64,000 nucleotides of DNA from Aradus depressus (taxonomy: Eukaryota; Arthropoda; Insecta; Hemiptera; Aradidae), in assembly GCA_963662175.1 (NCBI GenBank), contig OY759218.1, positions 24,636,051 to 24,700,050 on the forward strand. Reading direction: 5' to 3'. Position 1 is the first letter of the stretch, and every line of letters begins with the position of its first letter. Under the pieces are notes generated by a model, which was not told the origin of the DNA, did no database searches, and saw nothing but the letters and a program-made list of their open reading frames with translations. This document shows positions 56,896 through 64,000 of this stretch, piece by piece. A program made the translations under genes and the position numbers.

Positions 56896-59800
56896 GTACG
56901 TAGTTATCTTAATTGCATGTCAATTCATTATAGCTAAATATATAGATATTACTTGGATCATGAGCTTGTATTAAATTAATGATTGGAATGATATTACACT
57001 ATATAGAGATTGGACACCACCAGAGTGACGAAAGAGCGCTCTGGTAGTAGGCGATATGACCTTTTAGTTAAAGCCCGAGCATGAGTGATAATAACTCTGC
57101 AGCCATGGGTGTTGTGTAATTAACCAATAACACCGCTATAAGAGGCATGACTGATGCATTGTACATAAGGCCAATTAAAAGAAATGGTCGGTGTATCACC
57201 GGCTATGTTCTCCCCTTAGCAAGAATTAATCTTAATAATTAATAATTAAAATTATGTTTTCTCTCTCCTTGGAGGGCTTTGGAGAGCCAATCTACCGTTT
57301 GGGCTAAAACTTAATTTTTGACTTACATAGTGGTCTGAATCATTTGATAGCATGTCCCATTCCATTTGATACTTTCCCCTGACAAAATTGTGGGCAGGGG
57401 CCGTGCGGGCTAGAGCGTGGTTTCCATACCGCTTTTGTCGCATTGCATTGCTTTATCATCGTTGCGGGTTCGAATCCCGTTCGGGAAATTTTTATTTTAT
57501 TGATAGAACTCCCCCCTGTGGCCATGGGTGTTGTGTAAATAACCAATAACACCGTTATAAAAGCATGTCTATATTAGTCATACACTAAAATGCATTTTAC
57601 ATAAGGCAAATTGAAATAAATCGTCGGTGAATCACCGGCTATGTACTTCCCCAGCAAGAATTAATCAATTATGTTTTCGCTCTCCCTCCAAAGCCAATCT
57701 ACCATTTGGGCTAAAACTCAATATTAGACTTACATAGTGGTATCTGAATTCTCATACAATAATTTTTGTTTCGATATTATCATTACATCGGCAGTTATTA
57801 GGGTATTTAAGTCGAGTCCCCCTTTAATGCAGAGGAGTCATAATAAAAAAAAGTACGTGAGGCAGTTAACCTAGAATATTATTTGTTATCTTTACATTTT
57901 TTACTATTGTTTTTTTGAATAGTTGGTTCGGGCTAGAGTGACGAATTTTCAATCAGCAAATTTCGGGACATAGCCTTTAAAAAAGTCGTCGTTGAATCAC
58001 CGGCAATTTTCTTCCCCAACACGAATTAATCAATTGATTTTTCGCTCTCCTTCTAAAACTAATCTACTGTTTGGCTACAAATCAATAGTTGACTTATGAA
58101 CCCTCATACTAAATTTTGTGTCGATATACAAATTACAGCAGTTTGGCCGATTTGTCATCCTTAGAGAGTTCTGGATACACATAATAAAATTTCGTGTTGA
58201 TGTTTTCATTCTATCGGGAGTTATCTGGTTCACAGACATTTGTTTTTCATTTTTTGGATTCAGAGGTTCGGAAAACGGGAAATTACGATGGAAACTAACA
58301 TCGAATTTCTGGCCTATTGCATAACTTTTCCTATACTTTGTATGGCTGGGAAAGTATATATATTTTGCAACTTTACAACCGGATGCTAGAGAAGTTATGG
58401 TGAAAACAAAAATATAATCGGTGAATCACCGGCTATGTACTTCCCCATCACTAATTAATCAATTACGTTTTCGCTCTCTCTCCAAAACCAAAAACTCAAT
58501 ATTTGACTTACATAGTGGTTTCTGAAGCCGCATACTAAATTTTATGTCGATACATGCAATACATCGGCAGTTATTAGGATATTTAAGTCGAACCCCTTTT
58601 CTCTGGTCTCCTCCTTCTCTTCGACCTATTTCGCGGAACATGGTGCCATCCTTATGAGGTTTTGAATTTAAATATAAAATTTCATATTGATATATTCATG
58701 TCTCGTCCTTAGAAGGTTCTGGATATATATCACAAATATGTATCGATAAATTCATTTTATCGGCAGTTCACTGACAGAAGAATCAGGTTGGAAAACTTAA
58801 AATTTCGTTGAAACCTCCTCATCAAATTTTTGACCGATTTCATAACTTCCCCTATACTTCGTAGGGGGATCTAAAAACGATCATCAATTTAAGACACACC
58901 ATTTTAAGAAAATATTTTCAGAAATAATGGTGGAAGTGAATTAAGATAGTTTGAAAGAATAAATTAATAAGTATTATCCATGATTTAAACAAATAGGTAA
59001 TTGGCACTCCAGGGGAGACAGACAACTTAAATAGATGGATCCTAGTACAGTGGTGGACTTTTCGAATGTATATTGTAAAAAAAGTTGTTTACCTAGTGTA
59101 TTAATGGTACTGTTATGCTCTTAGATGTACCTATACATATCTTTTTACTTCCATTACGAAGTTATTAGTTCCTTCGACATTTTCATACCAAGGTACAGAA
59201 ATATTGATATTGTTTTTTTTTACAGCCTTTATTCTGTTGCGCGAGAGAATATCCTCGGGAGGCTCTGGGAACCAACGAACCAGTTGACAAAATTGTACTC
59301 CTTGTGCTTTGGTATTTAAGCAGTGATGCTCCCTTAACTGAAGCTGTAAAAGTATTCGACCTCCGATCCCCTCAGGAGGTTCTTCAATTATTGAGTACTG
59401 GATTTAGAATTATTGAGTTCATGAAGAGGCATGTGAAACTATTATGGCCTAACTCCAAGGAGATTGAAGAGATTGCTCTTAATATAAAAAGACTTTATGA
59501 TTTCCCGAGTAAGTATCCTGTATATTTTTTTAATGTATGTATATTTCAGGATTGTGTAAGATGATGAGTTTGGCTTAAACGTTAAAGGGTGTTGGAAGAA
59601 GAGAAATTGGCAGTCAGTATAGAGAGAGTGCTTGGTTCACCGCTCTACCAACTTATATTCACATTGGTATAAATTTACACGAGCAATTTTCAATATTTAA
59701 GACTACAGAATTCTTGTTTTTCAATTTTTATGTACATGTTTGCGTTTTTTTTTTTTTTTTTTTTTTTTACGGCATAATATTTTAAAGAATTTCCGGACAC

Positions 59801-62800
59801 ATATTCCCATTTTGACCTTCCAAAAATATTGCTGAAGTATCCTGCATTTATAAATTTTACATGTAAAACATATTTATTTTGTTTTTCCTTTTTTAAATTT
59901 ATGTATCTAATTTTATTTTGTTATATTTTTTTCTTAATGTCTTTATTTTTATTTTTTTTTCTTGGGTGCTCCTGACCCCTGTGGGGGGGGGGGGGGTCGG
60001 TCACATCACCCTAGTTTCCTAATGACCTCTGTGTTTCTTTATAATTACTCGTTATTATTATCAGCTGCACAAAACAGGGATAACTGGCGGACACTGTTGG
60101 AGGAGGCCTTGACTCATTAGTGGGTTGTCGCGCCATTGTGAATGAATGAATGAACGTTATTATTATTATTTTCTTTATTATTCTACTTTTTTTCTTCATT
60201 AATTTTATTTTTATTCTCATTGCTCATCATTAACAATTGTAATGTTCTTTAGTTAATTCCTGGAGTCCTCTTTTTTTTCTTTTTTTTTTCTTTATTCTGT
60301 CTCAATTGGTTGGTTGATACTTATATTTTTTTGTTTATTTCTTATGTTATTATCCCTTAGAGGAGTATGTCCCAGAATAAAAATTATTTTTCAGTTCATT
60401 TATACACAGTCTTCAAAATAAGATTGCCAACCTTCATCATTTTCTAAACCATTTTATCTAAATCTAATGACACTTATGGCTTACATTTGCACTGGGAAAT
60501 AATATCGAAATGTTTAATCATTTCTTTTTTTGGATTGTTCAAGCTGAAAAATATCATGTGAAGAACCTGAGACTTCTTATATTATTTATTTGTAATATTC
60601 GAATTATGGTTTCTTTAAACATTCTGATCGAACTGCTGCGCTTTAGTTCAATATATATTGTTCTGTCATTGATCTAGAAATGGCATCTTATCTGCGAAAG
60701 AGAACATTTGTTTATGACCTATTCAAAAATATTTTCAATTGAAAGTTGTAGAGAAAACTAAAAACTTGATTTTATAATAAATAATATTTTTGGCTGGTTG
60801 CCGGATTTGCGAGATACATGCCGAAAACCATCTTAAAATGTCGTTTTGAAACTCATTTTTTAAAGGTGTTTGCTGATTTACGCGAAAAGCGTTAGTCATA
60901 TAGAAGAAGTGGTTCTTCCCAAAATGGTCCTTATTAAATTTGCTCACGGTGTCTTCAGATTTAGATAGGACCAAAACTTTCATCAGATAAATGCGGACCT
61001 CCATAATCAGGGGTCACAATGTTTCTGTTACGGAAACATATCTGTAAATTCCGTACTGTGCATTTTTCGAACCTATTCGCTAGTGCGATCAGTTTGGTAA
61101 ATGAGGAGCATTCCTCGTTTTCAACTTCCTCGTTAAGGTCTTTATAATTGAATTCTGAATTCGCCCGAAAAAAAATTTTAATATTTTTATTCTTTATTTT
61201 TCCACACTTGCGGAAATGTTTTGAGCATATATTTTTGCCAAGATGGCGGGTGCTACCGGTTGAAATTGAAATGGTACCGTATCTTATCTAGAGTTGTGCT
61301 TGGAATTAGGCTAGATTTGAAGGTTTTATCATCTATTAACATAAAAATAAAATAAAATAGCTTTATTGACATTCTTTTAAAACAAAAGCCTCTCCTTTTG
61401 GAAGTTTTGAGTCTAATGCTCTTTCAACAGAAGAAATCAGAAAAGAATTTAACGATTGTTCCTAAATTATTTCTTAAGTAAAACTGTTACTTCTTGATTA
61501 AAAATAAAACAAAAGCAAAAAGTAAAAATGAGGGTTATTTCTTAAATAATACTGTTACACATTTGTTCCATCTTTCTCTGTTCCTGGCCACTGTGAACCA
61601 TCCATCCCCTATTCTCTCCACTATCTCGTCCCTCCACAGCAGTCCAGGTCTTCCTTTTCCTCTTCTTCTGTCTCTAGGAATCCACTCCGTGCAGACTTAG
61701 CCCATCGTCGAGGATCCATCCTCGTCACATGCCCTATTAAGAAACATTTATTTTATTTTTACAGATGTGATGGGGTTAATGGCTCATTTCATATTTGAGT
61801 TGGAGAACGGTAGGCGGACCCTTGTTCAAGCTGTCTGCGACCATGAATATCGTTTTCGTGATATCTACGTGTCTTACAATACGCGACCTGAGATTGCCTT
61901 TCAACACAGTCCACTCTATCGCTTCCTTAAAAAGAACAAGCAGCTTGAAGGGTAAGTGATGAAATTACTTTCATGAATTCAAATTCTTCTGTAGATTTAA
62001 TTTTCTTTGAGATCACTGTCATCGTATTGGTCTCACTTTCTTATATTTTTATGTTTGTGATAAATCATGCCCGGGTTTCAACTAAGAGTTCTTATCGCCT
62101 ACTATCCTAGCGATCTTTCGTCGTTCTGGTGGACATGAGCCCGACTTGAGTGTAGGAGTCCTAATTTTTGCATAACCAGGGATAATTAGAGTAGGAGAGT
62201 TCCTGACATCGCGCAGGCTCGAGACCGCCGTTTAACATCCTCTCAACATTTGGCACACTAGGCAACCACACTACCTCTTTGCTGCCGGTATTGATTGTAA
62301 CGTGAAGCAGAGAAGTAGGATTTGTTTGTGAAATCTTTGCTGAGAGGTATCCTTTTCAGGTTCTTTTCAACTACAGGTTAACTTATTTAAGGGGAAACAA
62401 AACGTTCATTCACTTGTCCACTTTTAAAAACTAACTTTTAGATTAAATAATGTATAAATATTGAATAAATTTCTTAAAGTAATTTCATAGCAATACTAAC
62501 GGAAGTTTTCCTCAAGTGATATTTTCATGGAGAGCAAGAATACCTAATAGGCTAAAAAAAACATAAATACAAGTATATCGCTTAAGACAAATACGAAGAA
62601 ATCACTCGAGAAAAACTTTTGTTAATATTACTATGAAATTACTTTGAGAAATGTATTCAGTATTTATACTTTAAAATCTAAAAGTTAATTTTCAAAAGGT
62701 ACAAGTAAATGTTCTGTTTCTCTTTAAATGACGTTAAGCTGATTAAAAACTGTGGTTGAACCATACTTATTCATTAATGCATCATTTTTCAGATTTTTCA

Positions 62801-64000
62801 CTTTTCCATATTTAGAAAGAATAGTTTTTCCAGGTACAGGTCGGAATACTTATTTAGTCCTTTTGAACTTTAAAATGAGGCAAGACGAACGCTATGAAAA
62901 TGTAGGAGTCTCGATTACATGAGTGACCCTGGGCCCTTATTTTTTTATATTCCTACCCTTCACTAATTTACATTACTTGCTGTAGGCGGGCTTAACAATT
63001 ATTTTTTATAAATAGTGTAGCATGCTGCTATGATGATTTCTATTATTAAAATGTTTTTATAATATGAAAACTGACATTATTGCAGAGATATTGTGAAATA
63101 ATTCAAATGGACTTGAAAAAATAAAATAAAACTTGTTTATTTAAGATATTGTCTAATTTCACTAACTATATATACATAGGAGTACTTTCGGTATTTCTAC
63201 CATCCTCAGCCAAAAGCATAAGAGATAAGTCTTATCTCTTATGCTTTTGGCTGAGGATGGTAGAAATACCGAAAGTACTCCCATGTATATATAGTTAGTG
63301 AAATTAGACAATATCTTAAATAAACAAGTTTTATTTTATTTTTCAAGTCCGTTTTTATAATAGTATATACTCTATGATATACCAGAAATCATACCTATCA
63401 TGTGTTGTCTATTTATAATATAATATTATATCAAATGTTCAAATTAAAATATTTTTTGATAATGATTTCTTTCATGTTATATATGTATATATATATAAAA
63501 GTTTATATAATTTTATTTATAACTTGTATTTTTTTCTTCTTGTTGCTTGATTTATATTTATTCCTGGAGACATATTTAATGTTTTAAATAGACAATCCAT
63601 CCATAAGAGATATTGTTGATGGTAATATATTCAAAACGTGTTTATTATGAATATTGACATCAAGTATGGTTTCTGGGATATCAGGGTACATAACATTATA
63701 TAAATAATATTTTAACAAATGGGAGATCATAGCTCATCATTAATCATGATTTAATTTCACAGCATGTTATTATATGTAATTATTGAATGTTTTAGTTTTC
63801 ACATCTTATCAAGAAATATAGTGCCATCTACTAATTCATGCGTGCTGGTTCCGTATGAGGGCGATGACCTTACTCATGGAGGACACATCTGTTACAATGC
63901 ACTACACCTTAGTACGACTGAGCTCATAGCAAAATCTATGGAAAATGTCTTGTCCAGGTTCCCAAGGCTCGCTGCACTGCATGGTTCTGTGGATAAACCA
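55237..64000 (+). CDS. Harbinger-transposase-derived host gene (multi-exon, 3' end beyond window)
   Basis: Coding exons 55237-56895, 59226-59508, 61765-61951 and 63796 to beyond 64000 join in phase (0, 1, 2) at GT-AG introns to give 778 residues so far. Residues about 1-460 are low-complexity. From about 500 on, the protein follows the HARBI1/PIF-Harbinger transposase plan: DDLEFVDTFHVQRQTL, VLLVLWYLSSDAPLTEAVKV, FPNVMG, VQAVCDHEYRFRDIYVSY, SMENVLSRFPRL. In active members GxxD, HD and a late E form the catalytic triad; here my alignment puts A, P and A at those positions. There are no stops or frameshifts, so I infer a domesticated, non-catalytic protein, perhaps DNA-binding. Identity as a described gene is unknown. 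Confidence 0.78.
57018..57092 (+). mobile_element. SINE family 1, 3'-end fragment
   Basis: CACCAGAGTGACGAAAGAGC, then GGTAGTAGGCGATATGACC and GCCCGAGCATGAGTGA. Confidence 0.8.
57097..57178 (+). mobile_element. SINE family 2, 3'-end fragment
   Basis: GCAGCCATGGGTGTTGTGTA then CATTGTACATAAGGCCAA. Only the last part of the SINE is present. Confidence 0.7.
57396..57616 (+). mobile_element. SINE family 2, near complete
   Basis: Head GGGGCCGTGCGGGCTAGAGC, B box GGGTTCGAATCCCGTTC, TTTTATTGATAGAACTCC, GGCCATGGGTGTTGTGTA and TACATAAGGC. It diverges from the 21.0-kb copy. Confidence 0.82.
57612..58870. repeat. Abundant repeat pieces in reverse orientation
   Basis: Three starts with the hairpin end: GTCGGTGAATCACCGGC (57623), GTCGTTGAATCACCGGC (about 57987) and ATCGGTGAATCACCGGC (about 58418). 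Module cores near 58160 and 58560 and an end at CTTCCCCTATACTTCG (58847). Confidence 0.8.
59226..59508 (+). CDS. Harbinger-derived gene, exon 2
   Basis: 283 nt encoding PLFCCAREYPREALGTNEPV, then KIVLLVLWYLSSDAPLTEAV and VKLLWPNSKEIEEIALNIKR. This is the helical region preceding the DDE domain, homologous to [13 protein letters not shown]... of the dead element at 22.8 kb. The donor GTAAGT falls within the conserved FPN motif (FP plus one base). Confidence 0.85.
60060..60155 (+). pseudogene. RTE/CR1-like ORF2 C-terminus with (GAAT)n tail
   Basis: AQNRDNWRTLLEEALTH followed by a stop, then a GAATGAATGAATGAACG tail. The DRxxWR...A end is typical of RTE/CR1-type ORF2 proteins. Only the last part remains. 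Confidence 0.65.
61555..61735 (-). pseudogene. Non-LTR ORF2 C-terminal fragment, minus strand
   Basis: The minus strand reads LIGHVTRMDPRRWAKSARSG, then in another frame GLLWRDEIVERIGDGWFTVA and RNRERW, the GHVxRM...RxRERW segment common in RTE/CR1/Jockey-like ends. Frames are broken. Confidence 0.6.
61765..61951 (+). CDS. Harbinger-derived gene, exon 3 (start of the DDE-like fold)
   Basis: 187 nt. Two bases complete the Asn of FPN, then VMGLMAHFIFELENGRRTLV, QAVCDHEYRFRDIYVSYNTR and PEIAFQHSPLYRFL. In active Harbinger proteins the first segment is GAIDGTH and the later one is HDSRVFRNS; here D is replaced by A and by P in my alignment. The acceptor is TTTTTACAG, the donor GTAAGT. Confidence 0.85.
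62056..62245 (-). mobile_element. SINE family 1, degenerate
   Basis: TCATGCCCGGGTTTCAACTA, TCTTATCGCCTACTATCC and GACATGAGCCCGACTTG are recognisable but diverged. The tRNA-like head is missing. Confidence 0.7.
62378..62737. mobile_element. 360-bp inverted-repeat element (MITE-like)
   Basis: The left arm starts TTAACTTATTTAAGGGGAAA; the reverse complement of the right arm starts TTAACGTCATTTAAAGAGAA. The arms are about 140 bp each and share AAAGTAATTTCATAG. No coding content; target duplication uncertain. Confidence 0.78.
63170..63215 (-). ncRNA. Hammerhead-ribozyme-like motif, left arm
   Basis: The mirror image of the right-arm motif: core CTGAGGA at 63209-63203 on minus, the same hairpin and GAAA box. 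Just outside, one base differs between the arms (CCTATG versus CCCATG), weakening stem I here. Confidence 0.45.
63245..63290 (+). ncRNA. Hammerhead-ribozyme-like motif, right arm
   Basis: CTGAGGA (63251-63257), T, GGTA-GAAA-TACC, GAAA, GTAC, TC, CCATG. The hairpin is perfect, GTAC is self-complementary, TC is a permitted cleavage dinucleotide, and TGG before the core can pair with CCA after it. Confidence 0.48.
63796..64000 (+). CDS. Harbinger-derived gene, exon 4 (cut by window end)
   Basis: The acceptor is GTTTTAG. One base completes a Gly codon, then FHILSRNIVPSTNSCVLVPY, EGDDLTHGGHICYNALHLST and TELIAKSMENVLSRFPRLAA. The last segment corresponds to RNVIERAFGRLKSRFRIL of active members, where the catalytic E falls on an A here. 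The reading frame is open to the window edge. Confidence 0.82.

Larger units (their letters stand above)
56896..59225 (+). other. Intron 1 of the Harbinger-derived gene
   Basis: The 2.3-kb intron is filled with SINE fragments (57018-57092; 57097-57178; 57396-57616) and abundant-repeat pieces (57178-58870). The acceptor is TTTTTTTTTACAG. Confidence 0.7.
59509..61764 (+). other. Intron 2 of the Harbinger-derived gene
   Basis: It contains a 14-G run (59983-59996), a plus-strand retroelement end (60060-60155), a fourth-family repeat (about 60735-60985) and a minus-strand retroelement end (61555-61735). A poly(T) run lies at about 59748-59768. Confidence 0.7.
63110..63350. repeat. Near-perfect palindrome, two 120-bp arms
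   Basis: Arms at 63110-63229 and 63231-63350 are reverse complements around T63230, with about one substitution and one A-run length difference. Each arm carries a hammerhead-like core on the outward-reading strand. Confidence 0.93.
61952..63795 (+). other. Intron 3 of the Harbinger-derived gene
   Basis: It contains a SINE family 1 relic (62056-62245), a 360-bp inverted-repeat element (62378-62737) and a 240-bp near-perfect palindrome (63110-63350). Confidence 0.75.

Overview
This is an AT-rich, intron-rich animal nuclear window that looks like an insect, possibly a hemipteran (low confidence). Reasons: long introns with GT-AG junctions, two tRNA-derived SINE families, many 5'-truncated Jockey-, R1- and RTE/CR1-like non-LTR fragments, several inverted-terminal-repeat DNA transposons and one very abundant unclassified repeat. 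There is no bacterial gene organisation, CRISPR array or rRNA.

About 1.7-18.7 kb, minus strand: nine exons of one gene join in phase into about 1,880 residues. They encode a pleckstrin-homology (PH) domain of the PLEKHA4/5/6/7 type, called kramer in Drosophila, followed by a very long Ser/Asn-rich, probably disordered region with tyrosine and proline motifs. Both gene ends are missing: the start lies beyond the 18.6-kb exon, and the end lies beyond the exon at 1,682 or was not found. Introns hold SINEs, a 130-bp minisatellite, a Jockey relic and an unexplained CpG-rich block.

About 18.7-54.6 kb: no host gene is supported. This is a layered transposon graveyard. Nested insertions can be read from target duplications: a Harbinger element (TAA duplication) inside the abundant repeat; an 803-bp inverted-repeat element (TACACA duplication) inside another copy of it; an hAT-like element (8-bp duplication) inside a tRNA-SINE; and a second SINE inside another inverted-repeat element. 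There is also a deleted Tc1/mariner-like transposon with long terminal repeats, a 33-bp minisatellite, foldback elements and long poly(C) tracts.

About 55.2-64 kb, plus strand: four exons join in phase into a 778-residue (so far) protein with a long N-terminal region and a Harbinger/HARBI1-type transposase domain. All three positions where I expect the catalytic D, D and E carry other residues, so this looks like a domesticated, nuclease-dead transposase. The gene runs off the right edge.

The most unusual signal besides that gene is a set of motifs resembling hammerhead-ribozyme cores (CTGANGA, a short hairpin, then GAAA), several inside palindromic repeats. They may derive from Penelope-like elements. 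The two host genes show no evident functional link.
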